Source: Spirochaetia bacterium (lineage in GTDB: Bacteria > Spirochaetota > Spirochaetia > B11-G9). Taken from it: a stretch of 42,780 nucleotides of DNA. Below the pieces are notes generated by a model. The model ran no database searches, was not told where the DNA came from, and saw nothing but the letters and a program-made list of their open reading frames with translations. Both the position numbers and the translations under genes were made by a program. The stretch spans positions 1 through 42,780 of the forward strand of contig JAQIBN010000035.1 in assembly GCA_027859095.1 (NCBI GenBank), in the 5' to 3' direction. Positions 7,556-16,665 of the stretch are shown here, in pieces; position 1 is the stretch's first letter, and every line of letters starts with the position of its first letter.

Positions 7556-8615
7556 ATATTTTACTCTTATAAGAACAATAATTGCGATTCTTGTTGGAAT
7601 GATAATAAGTGTTGTACTTATCTACCTAATTAGTGAAATGCCGGCTTACTCTATTAAGCAGTTTTTTTTAGGGCCTGTACTATCTAAAGGAAGATTTGCA
7701 AATGTAATAGAGAATGCTTCTCCTATGATTTTCTGCGGTGTTGCCATTGCCATTGCTTTTCAGGCTAAGCAGTTTAATATTGGCGCGGAAGGAGCTCTTT
7801 TTATAAGTGCTGCTGTAGGAACTGCATTTGCAGTTTCTACAGGAATGCCGACAGTATTACATGTAATAATGGTTTTAGTTGTTGCTGGAGCCACCGGAGC
7901 AATCTGGGGTTTTATTCCTGGTATCTTAAAAGCTAAATGGGGTGCCAGTGAACTTGTTGCCTCATTGATGATGAACTATATAGCATATTATGGAGGACTA
8001 TATCTAATAAATTCCCATTTCAGGGATAAAGATGCAGGGTTCCTTGTTTCTATACGATTACCTGAAACGGCCTGGCTTCCTCAATTTATGCCTGGGACAC
8101 GACTTCATTTGGGTATTTTGTTAGCAGTAATATTTGCATTCCTTGGATACTATTTTCTTTATCATACTACTTCCGGGTATGAAATTCGAACTACTGGGAA
8201 TAATCAGAAGTTTGCAAAGTTCGGTGGTATGAATATTGTTAAAGTTATTGTTCTTGCTCAGGTTTTAAGTGGAATGCTTGCTGGTCTTGGTGGTATGACT
8301 GAAGTAATGGGAATACATAGAAGGTTTAACTGGCAGATGAGTCCGGGATATGGATGGGATGGGGTAATTGTAGCTATAATTGGCCGAAATCATCCATTAC
8401 TTATAATTTTTGCTGCTTTTTTTCTATCGTATATGCGAGTGGGAGGGCAGATTCTTAATCTTATGGCGGACGTTCCATCTGAACTTGTTCTAGTTATTCA
8501 GTCCGTAATTATTATTCTAATTACTGCAGAAGCTTTTCTTTCGACCTGGAAAAATAAAATAACCATTAAAGAAGCAGAAAGAGTGGAGGTGGCAAATGAG
8601 TCCGTTACTCAGTAG
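7536..8615 (+). CDS. ABC transporter permease, nucleoside type (NupP-like)
   Basis: This inner-membrane permease of the BPD_transp_2 family has about eight to ten hydrophobic helices and the typical 'FNIGAEGALFISAAVGTAFA' and 'PGTRLHLGILLAVIFAF' segments. The ORF track starts at a GTG at 7512, but I place the start at the GTG at 7536. That GTG is preceded at proper distance by the strong ribosome binding site GGAGGAGGG, and the extra residues of the longer version (LRWRRAQ) are only the site itself translated. This gives 359 residues. The gene overlaps both the upstream ATPase and the downstream permease genes. It forms a heterodimeric channel with the product of 8596. Confidence 0.93.
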   Translation: MEKFILKYFTLIRTIIAILVGMIISVVLIYLISEMPAYSIKQFFLGPVLSKGRFANVIENASPMIFCGVAIAIAFQAKQFNIGAEGALFISAAVGTAFAVSTGMPTVLHVIMVLVVAGATGAIWGFIPGILKAKWGASELVASLMMNYIAYYGGLYLINSHFRDKDAGFLVSIRLPETAWLPQFMPGTRLHLGILLAVIFAFLGYYFLYHTTSGYEIRTTGNNQKFAKFGGMNIVKVIVLAQVLSGMLAGLGGMTEVMGIHRRFNWQMSPGYGWDGVIVAIIGRNHPLLIIFAAFFLSYMRVGGQILNLMADVPSELVLVIQSVIIILITAEAFLSTWKNKITIKEAERVEVANESVTQ

Positions 8616-9591
8616 TATTTTTTCAACAGGTTTTGCATTCGCTATTCTAAGGGTAATGACCCCTCTCTTATTTCCTGCTTTAGGTGTTGCAGTTTCTGAA
8701 CTGGCGGGTTCTATAAATATTTCCCTGGAAGGTATTATGCTTATGGCGGCTTTTTTTGGCGTTATAGTAAGTGCTTTTACCGGTAGTCTTTTTCTGGCCT
8801 TAATTGCTGGGATGGCCGCAGGTGTAATGATGGGAGCATTACTTGCTTATTTCCATTTAAAAATGAAAGCTGATATTATAATGGGTGCTATCGCTCTAAA
8901 TATGTTTGCAATGGGAATGACTATATTTCTTCTTTACATCTTTACCGGAGATAAAGGAAGTACCAGTTCCCTGCAGAGTCTTGTATTCCCAAGTATAGAA
9001 ATCCCTCTTTTGAAATCTATTCCAATACTGGGAGAAATTTTTAGTGGTCATAACATATTAACCTATGTAGCTTTACTTGCTGTTCCATTTTTCTATGTAC
9101 TTATGTTTAAAACTCCTCTTGGTCTACGAATAAGGGCCGTTGGGCAAAATCCTCATGCAGCTGAATCCGTTGGTATTAATGTCGATAAAATTAAACTCTA
9201 TGCATTGATGCTGTCAGGTTTTTTCGGTTCATTAGGAGGCCTTTATCTTTCTATGGGATATGTATCCTGGTTCTCCAGAGACATGACTGCCGGTCGTGGA
9301 TTCATCGCTATTGCAGCTGCAACTTTAGGTGGTAATATGCCTTTAGGTGTTCTTCTCTCATCGTTGCTTTTTGGATTTGTTAACTCAATCGCAATATACA
9401 TAGCATCTTTAAATGTACCTTCAGAACTTATTCAGATGATACCTTATCTTGTAACACTCATAGCTCTTGCTGTTTTTGCCATGCGGGCTCAAAGGATAAA
9501 AAATAGGGTTGGAGAAATTCAGGAACATTTTGATGAAGATGCTGTGAAGGCTGTAGTAAAGGATGTTCTGAAAACCGGGGGAGAATCGTGA
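8596..9591 (+). CDS. ABC transporter permease, nucleoside type (NupQ-like)
   Basis: This 331-residue second permease of the nucleoside importer has many transmembrane helices. 'AGSINISLEGIMLMAAFFG' and 'FKTPLGLRIRAVGQNPHAAESVGINV' are hallmark segments; the latter contains the cytoplasmic coupling-helix region that contacts the ATPase. A 'GGAGGTGG' ribosome binding site lies inside the end of the previous gene, which it overlaps by 20 bases. Its stop overlaps the GTG of the next gene. It pairs with the 7536 product. Confidence 0.93.
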   Translation: MSPLLSSIFSTGFAFAILRVMTPLLFPALGVAVSELAGSINISLEGIMLMAAFFGVIVSAFTGSLFLALIAGMAAGVMMGALLAYFHLKMKADIIMGAIALNMFAMGMTIFLLYIFTGDKGSTSSLQSLVFPSIEIPLLKSIPILGEIFSGHNILTYVALLAVPFFYVLMFKTPLGLRIRAVGQNPHAAESVGINVDKIKLYALMLSGFFGSLGGLYLSMGYVSWFSRDMTAGRGFIAIAAATLGGNMPLGVLLSSLLFGFVNSIAIYIASLNVPSELIQMIPYLVTLIALAVFAMRAQRIKNRVGEIQEHFDEDAVKAVVKDVLKTGGES

Positions 9592-10526
9592 CCAGGGTTA
9601 TAATAGACTGTGATCCCGGCCATGATGACATGATGGCCATTATGCTGGCTTCTGCTTCTGATAGTTTAGATCTTTTAGGTGTAACAACAGTAGCCGGCAA
9701 TCAAACTGGTGATAAAACATTTGAGAATGCTTTACGTGTTCTTACACTTATTAATGAAGAAATTCCTGTTGCAAGAGGTTCTGATAAGCCTCTCTTGAGA
9801 GAGCTGGTGACAGCTCCTGAATTCCATGGACAGAGCGGTCTTGATGGTGCTGAACTTCCTGAGCCGGGTATTAAGGCTTTGGATATTGATGCTGTAGATT
9901 TTATTATAAATATGCTGGAAGAGAGCCTGGAAAAAATTGTTCTTATTCCTACAGGTCCACTTACAAATATTGCAATGGTTCTCCTTAAAAAACCGGAGAT
10001 AAAGCATAAGATTGAACGGATTGTCCTTATGGGTGGGGGAATGCATGATTCAAATGTTACCCCTGTAGCAGAATTTAATATTTATGTAGATCCGGAAGCT
10101 GCTAAAGTAGTTTTTGAATCCGGTGTTCCCATTACTATGGTTGGTTTGGATGTTACAAACAGGGCCCTTATGTCTTTTGAAGAGATTGATGGTATTGTTG
10201 CTGAAAATGGTGTTATTTCATCAAAAGTTGGCCCTTTATTAAAGTTCTTTGCAAATGCAAATAAAAAAATATTCGGTTTGAATGGAGCTCCTATTCACGA
10301 TGCTCTTGCAGTTGCAGCTGTAATTGACCCTTCTGTTGTAGAAACAAAGTTTCTCAATGTTCAGATTGAAGTTTCCAGTGAGCTTACCCGTGGTGCAACT
10401 GTTGTTGATATTTATGGTGCAACAGGAAAAGCTCCCAATGTAGATGTCGCTCTGGGAGTGGATACTCCTAAATTTGTTGGATTTATGATCGATTCCATAA
10501 AGAAACTGGACAAAAATTTTGTATGA
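9588..10526 (+). CDS. Inosine-uridine-preferring nucleoside hydrolase (canonical)
   Basis: This 312-residue cytosolic nucleoside hydrolase keeps the full signature 'DCDPGHDDMMAIML' at residues 6-19, which binds calcium and the ribose hydroxyls. 'IPTGPLTNIAMVL', 'VLMGGGMHDSNVTPVAEFN' and the catalytic His-Asp in 'GAPIHDALAVAAVIDP' are also present. It converts imported ribonucleosides to free base and ribose. The start is a GTG overlapping the permease stop (GTGA), with 'GGGGGAG' just upstream as ribosome binding site, so translation is coupled to the transporter. Its ribose product is a natural substrate for the ribokinase encoded at 12526. Confidence 0.93.
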   Translation: MTRVIIDCDPGHDDMMAIMLASASDSLDLLGVTTVAGNQTGDKTFENALRVLTLINEEIPVARGSDKPLLRELVTAPEFHGQSGLDGAELPEPGIKALDIDAVDFIINMLEESLEKIVLIPTGPLTNIAMVLLKKPEIKHKIERIVLMGGGMHDSNVTPVAEFNIYVDPEAAKVVFESGVPITMVGLDVTNRALMSFEEIDGIVAENGVISSKVGPLLKFFANANKKIFGLNGAPIHDALAVAAVIDPSVVETKFLNVQIEVSSELTRGATVVDIYGATGKAPNVDVALGVDTPKFVGFMIDSIKKLDKNFV

Positions 10527-11824
10527 TAATTAAAAATATCTCAATTCTATCTTTTAAAAAAATGAATATTCAGAAAAATATGAATATTCTAATTGATCAG
10601 GGCAGGATTAAAGATATTTCTTCTGTTTTAACAGATTCTGAATTATCCAATGAAGTTGTTATTGATGGTACAGGAAAGTATATCATTCCAGGGCTTGTAA
10701 ATGCTCATGCTCATACTGCCATGACTCTCTTAAGAGGTGTAGCAGAAGATGTTACTGTAGATGACTGGTTTAACAAGCATGTCTGGATTTATGAGCAGAG
10801 TCTTACGCCTGATGATGTTTATGTTGGGACCCTCCTTGGTGCTGCAGAAATGCTTCTTTCCGGTGTTACAGCAGTTGCAGATCACTATTTTGCTATGGAT
10901 AGAGCATTTGATGCATATGTAGAATCAGGAATGCGTGCGAATATTTCATGGGCTGTATTTGGAACAGGACCAGATAATGAAACACAGTTTGAAACAGCAA
11001 TGAAGTTTACTAAAGATTATAGTGGTAAAAATTCAAGAATATCTATTTCTTTAGGTCCTCATTCTCCCTATATCTGTCCTGAAGATTTTCTAAAAAAAGT
11101 TTCGACAGTTTCTTCCAAACTGGAATTGCCTATGCATATTCATGTTTCTGAGACAGAAGCCCAGGTATTAGATTCTCTAAAAAAAACAGGACTGACACCT
11201 ATTCAGGTTCTCGATAAAACAGGAGTGCTAAGAAAGGGAACAATACTTGCCCATGCTTTCTGGGCAACTGATGACGATCTTCGGCTTATAAAGGAAAGAG
11301 GATCCGGGATTGCCCACTGTGCAAAGAGTTATATGAAGTTTGGTGATATCAATGATTTACTTCCCAGAGCTATTAAGGCTGGTGTAAAAATTGCTTATGG
11401 AAGTGATGGACTTGCTTCAAATAATACAGCAGATATTTTTGAAGTAGCCAGAGATGCGGCACTCCTTGCAAAATGTGCAAGCCGGAATTCAGAAGATGCA
11501 AAAATTTCGGAATTGCTTCCTCTTCTTAATAATGGTGATGTAATAGGGCTAGATGACTATGGTGAGATAAAAGAAGGAGCTCTAGCTGATCTGGTAATAA
11601 TTGACCCTTCAACTCCAAATATGATGCCTGGTAATAATATCTTTGCAGATATACTTTATTCTCTAAACAACAGGAATATTCATTCTGTCATTGTTGATGG
11701 TAAGCTCGTTGTTGAAAATGGAAAACTATTAACTGTCAATGTGGAAGATTTGAAGGCTGAAGCAACTCAGATCGCAAAAAGATTACTAGCAACAGTTTCA
11801 AAAAAACCAATGCAGAACTATTAA
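10523..11824 (+). CDS. Amidohydrolase, MTA/SAH/adenosine deaminase-like (MtaD family)
   Basis: This 433-residue cytosolic enzyme belongs to the metal-dependent amidohydrolase family that includes 5'-methylthioadenosine/S-adenosylhomocysteine deaminase and atrazine chlorohydrolases. Metal ligands are visible in 'NAHAHTAMTLLRG' (His 62 and 64), 'MHIHVSETEAQ', 'LAHAFWATDDD' and the Asp of 'YGSDGLASNN'. The C-terminal 'GEIKEGALADLVIID' closes the composite beta-sandwich domain. Deamination of adenosine, MTA, SAH or a related purine nucleoside fits the cluster. Exact specificity cannot be read from the sequence, and guanine or oxoguanine deaminases share this fold. It overlaps the nucleoside hydrolase gene by 4 bases (ATGA) and ends only 3 bases from the convergent methyltransferase gene. 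Confidence 0.88.
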   Translation: MIIKNISILSFKKMNIQKNMNILIDQGRIKDISSVLTDSELSNEVVIDGTGKYIIPGLVNAHAHTAMTLLRGVAEDVTVDDWFNKHVWIYEQSLTPDDVYVGTLLGAAEMLLSGVTAVADHYFAMDRAFDAYVESGMRANISWAVFGTGPDNETQFETAMKFTKDYSGKNSRISISLGPHSPYICPEDFLKKVSTVSSKLELPMHIHVSETEAQVLDSLKKTGLTPIQVLDKTGVLRKGTILAHAFWATDDDLRLIKERGSGIAHCAKSYMKFGDINDLLPRAIKAGVKIAYGSDGLASNNTADIFEVARDAALLAKCASRNSEDAKISELLPLLNNGDVIGLDDYGEIKEGALADLVIIDPSTPNMMPGNNIFADILYSLNNRNIHSVIVDGKLVVENGKLLTVNVEDLKAEATQIAKRLLATVSKKPMQNY

Positions 11825-11827
11825 TTA

Positions 11828-12526
11828 TTAGATCATTTTGGCCCAGAACCCAGTGCATTCCGGTAATATTGCAGTATTATTATTCTTAAAATAGTTACCC
11901 AGTTCATCTCCAAAAAAAGTTCTAACTGTTTTTTCAGCATCTTCTACAGAACTGAATTTATAATCTGTTCTTATCCATGAGCGGGAAAACCCAAGTTCAT
12001 TTTCCAGATAACTATAGTATTCTGACAGTTCCGAACTTGGTTCAACAGGTGTCTCATGCCCTGTTCCAAGTGTTTCAATTATAATAGCTGTTCCTCCGGT
12101 TCGAAGCATTCTTTCCATTTCATCAACAGCTTTGTGTGTGTCCTTCTTCCATTTTTCGTTCTTCCAGGAAGCAAAGTATCCAATACTCCATCCTGATACG
12201 GCAAGGTCCGCACAATTGTCAGGTAAAGGGATTTCTCTGTTGTCGGCTACAGCAAAGGAGAAGTTGCTTAGATTAAGTTTATTTAGTTTTTCAATACCAA
12301 AATCAAGCATATGCTGTGAAATATCAAATGCCTTTATTGAATTTACAGCTGGTGCAAGGATACCGGTTATACGTCCTGTACCAGCACCCATTTCAACAAC
12401 ATCTTTTCCTGATAAAGGGGATAGTCTTTCTATTTCTGCCAGGATATTACCGGAATAATCTTCATGGGAAACAAGATTGTCATAAATATCTGCATTTTTT
12501 TTGTAAATTTCATGGTGGTCTGCCAT
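11828..12526 (-). CDS. Class I SAM-dependent methyltransferase
   Basis: This 232-residue Rossmann-fold methyltransferase of the Methyltransf_11/25 type has motif I 'VVEMGAGTGRITGIL' near residue 40, an acidic second motif ('IKAFDISQHMLDFG') and 'LAVSGWSIGYFASW' at the motif IV position. The substrate is unknown; small molecules are the usual targets of this group. Its ATG overlaps the stop of the ribokinase gene (TAATG), so it is the last gene of the leftward unit starting at 14601. It converges on the nucleoside cluster with no visible terminator in the 3-base gap, so the two transcripts probably overlap. Confidence 0.85.
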   Translation of the reverse strand: MADHHEIYKKNADIYDNLVSHEDYSGNILAEIERLSPLSGKDVVEMGAGTGRITGILAPAVNSIKAFDISQHMLDFGIEKLNKLNLSNFSFAVADNREIPLPDNCADLAVSGWSIGYFASWKNEKWKKDTHKAVDEMERMLRTGGTAIIIETLGTGHETPVEPSSELSEYYSYLENELGFSRSWIRTDYKFSSVEDAEKTVRTFFGDELGNYFKNNNTAILPECTGFWAKMI

Positions 12527-13428
12527 TACCTTGACTCCTTTGCTTCAACATCTTTTAGCCAGGGTATTGAAGACTGGGCCCCTATTTTTGTCACCGAGAG
12601 GGAAGCGGCTTTTACTGCAAACTTTGCTGTTTTTTTCATATTCCAATCTTTGGTCAGCCCATAGGTAAATGCTCCGGCAAAGGTATCTCCTGCTGCAGTT
12701 GTGTCTATGGCTTTCATCTTTGGAGCTGTTAGTGTTATTTCACTATCTTTTTCTACAATAGTTACGCCTTTTGAACCTTCTGTGAGTATTAGTGTTCCCA
12801 CTCCCTTTTTAAAAAGGTAATCTGCTTTTTCTCTTAGGGTTCCTTCTGTGTTACCCAGAACCAGATCAAGTTCATGTTCGTTTGGAAGAAGATAGTCGAT
12901 ATTTGAAAGAAGATTATCAGATAGCTTTACTGCCGGTGCAGGATCTAAAATAACCGTTGTACCAGATTTTTTTGCCAAATCTGCGGCATATTCTACCGTT
13001 TCTATTGGAATTTCAAGCTGCAGAAGAAGGAAATCTGCATCACTTATGATGGAACTAAGAGGTTCTACTATTGATGGAAGTATCTGACCATTTGATCCTT
13101 CTGCCAGTATAATTCTATTGTCTCCATCACTTTCCCGTACAATAAGGGCAATTCCTGTATGAAGATTTGTTCTCTGAATACTTCCGGTATCCACTTTGCT
13201 TTTTTTAAGTTCTTTAATCAGGGTATCTCCAAACTCATCATTTCCACAGGCACTGATAAAAGATATATCTGAACCCATTCTCCCTGCAGCTACAGCCTGA
13301 TTTGCTCCCTTCCCACCAGGTATTTGAGCATAACCGCTTCCTGTTACCGTTTCTCCTTTTTCAGGGAAGGGTGTGGCAAGGATTGTAAGATCCATATTCA
13401 TACTTCCAAGCACAACTATCTTTTTCAT
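12526..13428 (-). CDS. rbsK: Ribokinase
   Basis: This 300-residue PfkB-family sugar kinase phosphorylates D-ribose to ribose-5-phosphate with ATP. The start 'VVLGSMNMDLTI', the substrate signature 'PGGKGANQAVAAGRMG' at about 39-54 and the catalytic/anion-hole motif 'DTTAAGDTFAGAFTYGL' at about 245-262 match ribokinases closely, as does the length. It lies downstream of an RNA methyltransferase gene and upstream of a SAM methyltransferase gene in one leftward unit. Next to two nucleoside hydrolases, its obvious job is to capture the released ribose. There is no ribose-specific transporter here, which supports that reading. Confidence 0.92.
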   Translation of the reverse strand: MKKIVVLGSMNMDLTILATPFPEKGETVTGSGYAQIPGGKGANQAVAAGRMGSDISFISACGNDEFGDTLIKELKKSKVDTGSIQRTNLHTGIALIVRESDGDNRIILAEGSNGQILPSIVEPLSSIISDADFLLLQLEIPIETVEYAADLAKKSGTTVILDPAPAVKLSDNLLSNIDYLLPNEHELDLVLGNTEGTLREKADYLFKKGVGTLILTEGSKGVTIVEKDSEITLTAPKMKAIDTTAAGDTFAGAFTYGLTKDWNMKKTAKFAVKAASLSVTKIGAQSSIPWLKDVEAKESR

Positions 13429-13443
13429 ATAGATTCCTTATTA

Positions 13444-14601
13444 TCATTTTTCTGATTTTCTAAATACTATCAGTGTCTCAAAATGTCTTGTTCCCGGGAA
13501 TAGATCTATTAGATGCATCTCTACTATATCATATTTATCTTTTATTTTTACAGTATCTCTTTTAAGAGTAGCCGGATCACAACTAATATAAAAAATATAG
13601 GGGGCATCAAAGTATTTTATATAACTATCAATAAATTTTACACCTGCTCTTGGAGGGTCAAAGATGATCAGGTTAGGATCTGATTTTTTTAAACCCTTAA
13701 GGGTTTTTCTTATCTCATTTACTGGATCTTTTTTATACAGATCAATATTCACATAATGTTGACTTTCTGTTTGCATTTTAGAACCGGTTTTATTCTCTGT
13801 ATTAAGGTCATAAACTTTTATATGCGCATTATTAAAATTCTTTGACAGATTTCCATTTCCCCCAAAAATATCCAGAACCAGAAGTTCCCTGCAGTTATCC
13901 ATGTAGTTTTTGTACATTTTAGTAACGAGATCTGTCAGAACTTCCCCCATTTTATTGTTAACCTGGGTAAACCCACCTTCAGCATAAGGTTTATTAATAT
14001 ATATCTTGGGTTTAGATTCCTCTGGTTCTTGATAGACTTCAATATAACCCGTCTTTTCATTGCTATTTCCAGCAATATCTTTCCATTTATTACCTGAATA
14101 TATGTCATTTACTGCATCCTTTACTGAGTCAGAAGGAAGAAGACAGTCTTGTACATCAATTAAATGGTTGGAAAAATTACTGAAATATCCCAATTCTTCT
14201 TTTGGGAGATCATAGTGTATTTGGACTCTGTTTCTATATCCAAATCTTTCCTGTGCAGGATGAACTATTAGCTTAACTGAGTCTGGCAGCAAATATTTAA
14301 ACATTCTTTTTAAAGATTCTGATTTAAAAAGAATTTCATTATTGTAATTGGTATGGAGAAACTGACAGCCTTTGCATTTATAAAAATGAGGACATTCAGG
14401 TTCAATCCGATCCAGAGATTTAGTATCCAGGCAATCCGGGCCTGATAAGTTCCCAAAAATAACACCTTTTGCTTTACGGTATATTTCTGCAGTACCTGTT
14501 TCACCAGGGAGTGTTTTCTCTATAAAAGCTATTTGACTTTCTTTAGAGACACCTTGTCCCATTGGATCAATGTGGTCAATTTTGAAATTAATATGTTCCA
14601 T
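13444..14601 (-). CDS. TrmA/RumA-type 23S rRNA or tRNA (uracil-5-)-methyltransferase
   Basis: This enzyme of 385 residues (from the ATG at 14601) makes 5-methyluridine in RNA. An N-terminal TRAM-like region ('HIDPMGQGVSKE') precedes the RumA-type iron-sulfur cysteines 'CPHFYKCKGC' and a fourth Cys in 'DVQDCLLPSD'. The methyltransferase domain has 'LDIFGGNGNLSKNF', the 'FDPPRAGV' motif, the catalytic Cys in 'FYISCDPATLKRD' and a C-terminal 'LFPGTRHFETLIVF' with the general-base Glu. The ORF track begins at an upstream TTG, but that lies inside the -10 region of a good promoter, so the ATG at 14601 is preferred and the mRNA would be leaderless. Which RNA position it modifies cannot be told. Confidence 0.88.
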   Translation of the reverse strand: MEHINFKIDHIDPMGQGVSKESQIAFIEKTLPGETGTAEIYRKAKGVIFGNLSGPDCLDTKSLDRIEPECPHFYKCKGCQFLHTNYNNEILFKSESLKRMFKYLLPDSVKLIVHPAQERFGYRNRVQIHYDLPKEELGYFSNFSNHLIDVQDCLLPSDSVKDAVNDIYSGNKWKDIAGNSNEKTGYIEVYQEPEESKPKIYINKPYAEGGFTQVNNKMGEVLTDLVTKMYKNYMDNCRELLVLDIFGGNGNLSKNFNNAHIKVYDLNTENKTGSKMQTESQHYVNIDLYKKDPVNEIRKTLKGLKKSDPNLIIFDPPRAGVKFIDSYIKYFDAPYIFYISCDPATLKRDTVKIKDKYDIVEMHLIDLFPGTRHFETLIVFRKSEK

Positions 14602-14609
14602 AGAACCAT

Positions 14610-14638
14610 AGTATAGCAAATTCCATCTTTAGTGGAAA
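14610..14638 (-). promoter_or_regulatory. Sigma70 promoter giving a probably leaderless mRNA
   Basis: On the minus strand TTTCCA and TATACT are separated by 17 bases. The -10 box ends 8 bases before the ATG at 14601, so transcription should begin at or within a few bases of the start codon. No Shine-Dalgarno sequence is present. Confidence 0.5.
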
Positions 14639-14744
14639 TCCGTTCTTTGTACTTGCGATTCCAATTTTTAAATATTATAATTTAATTTGTAATCATTTAT
14701 CCAGGTAAAATTTAAATAGTAAATATATCCACTGGAGGTTGAAT

Positions 14745-16187
14745 ATGAGTATTTTCAAGTTTGTTACTCCATTTATATATTGGCTTCTAATAATTTCCTG
14801 GGCATATATATCTATATTCTATCTAAAAAAGTATCGAAGTGTTATTACTCAGGATAAACTAATTAAAACACTGCTTATTATTTTGTCAATAGATTCTTTA
14901 AGAACAGTAATAGAAAGTATATACTTTGGTGCCTGGTATACGTCTCTGTCAGGTATTATTCCAATATCAGTTTTTGAATTCCTTGCTCAACCACAGATAG
15001 TCTTTATTCCCAAATTGCTAAATTTATTTGCTGCATCTCTTGTTATTGCAATTATGACCAGAAAATGGATACCCCAGGAAGCAGCAAGACTGAAAGACCT
15101 CCAAGATATAGTCTCAAGGCAGGTAATAAAAATAACCCAGACTCAAGATGTTTTATCCGAAACCCAGGCACGTCTGCAGATGGTTTTAGAAGACTCCGGT
15201 ATAGGAATATGGGATCTGGATGTAATAAAGGATCATATTTATTGCAGTGGAAAACTTTTTTCAACTCTGGGTCATGATTTAAACAATAAATATGTTTCAT
15301 TAAAGTTATTTACAAGTCTAATAAATCAGGAAGATGCAGGATCTATTTCTGATGTTTTTAAAGATTGTATAAGTAATAAGGTCAATAATTTCCAAATAGA
15401 TTGCAGGTTCCAATTTGCAAATGGAGAATGGCGATGGATTCAGATATCTGGTAGGACTATTGAATATGATGAAAAAGATACATCTGTGAGACTTGTTGGG
15501 GCATTTCTGGATATAAATGACCGGAAGAAATCCGATCAACTAATTTCACATTCTTTAAAAGAAAAAGAAACCCTGCTTCAGGAAATTCATCACAGGACTA
15601 AAAATAATATGAATCTGATATATTCAATGATGAAACTCAGTTCAAATAAATACTCTAATGAGCAAGTGGATGAGTTGGTTAAAGAAACAGGAAGTAGAAT
15701 CAAGTCAATGTCCCTGGTCCATCAAAAACTTTACCAGTCTAAAGATCTTTCTCACATTGATACATATGAATATATTGATGATCTTACCAAATTATTATTT
15801 CAGGTTTACAAGACTCCTTTAGAAAAAGTATCTGTAGTTCTTGATATTGAAAAATTTTCTATCCTGATTGATACTGCGATTCCGCTGGGTTTAATCTTAA
15901 ATGAGCTGCTTTCTAATTCATTAAAGTATGCATTTCCGGGTGATAAGAAAGGAAAGATAAAAATCAGGATTTCCAGAAATAATTCCGGGGAAATCAATTT
16001 TATATTTTCAGATGATGGAATTGGTGTTGAATCGTCTTTTGATTATAAGAAACAGGAAACTCTGGGATTTAAAATGATTTTTGGTATTGCAGAACAGCAG
16101 TTGGGTGGCAAAGTAAGTTTTGATGGTAGTGATGGATTAAGCATACAGATTAAATTTTCTGATACCCTTTATATGGCAAGAGTTTAA
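14745..16187 (+). CDS. Membrane-bound PAS-containing sensor histidine kinase (HisKA_2 type)
   Basis: This kinase has 480 residues from the ATG at 14745, chosen because GGAGG lies 6 bases upstream; the track uses the TTG two codons earlier. About three hydrophobic segments fill residues 1-100. A short linker follows, then a PAS fold at about 145-260 ending in a PAC-like 'RLVGAFLDINDRKKS'. The dimerisation/phosphoacceptor helix 'LLQEIHHRTKNNMNLI' (His near 280) is the HisKA_2 signature. The ATPase domain has N-box 'LILNELLSNSLKYAF' and a glycine box 'FSDDGIGV'. The ligand is unknown. The receiver gene starts one base after its stop, so that protein is the expected phosphotransfer partner. Confidence 0.92.
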   Translation: MSIFKFVTPFIYWLLIISWAYISIFYLKKYRSVITQDKLIKTLLIILSIDSLRTVIESIYFGAWYTSLSGIIPISVFEFLAQPQIVFIPKLLNLFAASLVIAIMTRKWIPQEAARLKDLQDIVSRQVIKITQTQDVLSETQARLQMVLEDSGIGIWDLDVIKDHIYCSGKLFSTLGHDLNNKYVSLKLFTSLINQEDAGSISDVFKDCISNKVNNFQIDCRFQFANGEWRWIQISGRTIEYDEKDTSVRLVGAFLDINDRKKSDQLISHSLKEKETLLQEIHHRTKNNMNLIYSMMKLSSNKYSNEQVDELVKETGSRIKSMSLVHQKLYQSKDLSHIDTYEYIDDLTKLLFQVYKTPLEKVSVVLDIEKFSILIDTAIPLGLILNELLSNSLKYAFPGDKKGKIKIRISRNNSGEINFIFSDDGIGVESSFDYKKQETLGFKMIFGIAEQQLGGKVSFDGSDGLSIQIKFSDTLYMARV

Positions 16188-16188
16188 A

Positions 16189-16560
16189 ATGAAAGCAGAA
16201 GTACGTATTCTTCTTGTAGAAGATGAGTTTCTCATAGCTTTGAACCTGGAACAGGAATTAGTTGGAATTGGATATAGAGTCATAAAAATTGTTAATAATG
16301 GGGAAGAAGCAATAGAAATAACCATGCTTGGAGATCTGGATGTTATACTGATGGATATAGGTTTAGCTGGCAGCATAGATGGTATTGAGGCTGCCAGGCA
16401 GATAGAGCTTTTCTCAAAAACTCCAATTATTTTTATGTCTGGATATGCAAATAAATTATGTGAAAGTAGCGACTGTCCTCAGAATTCTATTGGATATCTG
16501 ACAAAACCAGTTTTTATTAATGATCTTAAATCTATTCTGGATACATATTTCATGGGTTAG
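16189..16560 (+). CDS. Single-domain response regulator (receiver only)
   Basis: This is a 123-residue CheY-like receiver with no output domain. The acidic pocket is 'LLVEDEF' near residue 10, the phosphoacceptor Asp lies in 'DVILMDIGLAG' (about 57), and the conserved switch residues are in 'IIFMSGYA' and 'YLTKPV'. It is encoded directly after the HisKA_2 kinase with a single-base gap and almost certainly receives phosphate from it. With no DNA-binding domain, it must act through protein contacts or a further relay. Upstream position and co-translation are the main evidence for the pairing. Confidence 0.92.
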   Translation: MKAEVRILLVEDEFLIALNLEQELVGIGYRVIKIVNNGEEAIEITMLGDLDVILMDIGLAGSIDGIEAARQIELFSKTPIIFMSGYANKLCESSDCPQNSIGYLTKPVFINDLKSILDTYFMG

Positions 16561-16627
16561 GACTGTATTTAGGTGTTCATATTCTTTTTGTTATCTTCCT
16601 TTGGAAAGTGATATCCTACAGACTGAT

Positions 16628-16665
16628 CGGTATAGCATCTTGATGCTTGCGGTATAGCATCTTGA
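16628..16665. repeat. Direct repeat with internal palindrome at a toxin-antitoxin promoter
   Basis: CGGTATAGCATCTTGA occurs twice with a 22-base period (16628 and 16650). The first copy extends into the perfect hairpin AGCATC-TT-GATGCT. The second copy runs into the -35 box of the antitoxin promoter, so it is well placed as an operator for an autoregulating antitoxin. It may also be a small palindromic repeat array. Confidence 0.55.
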
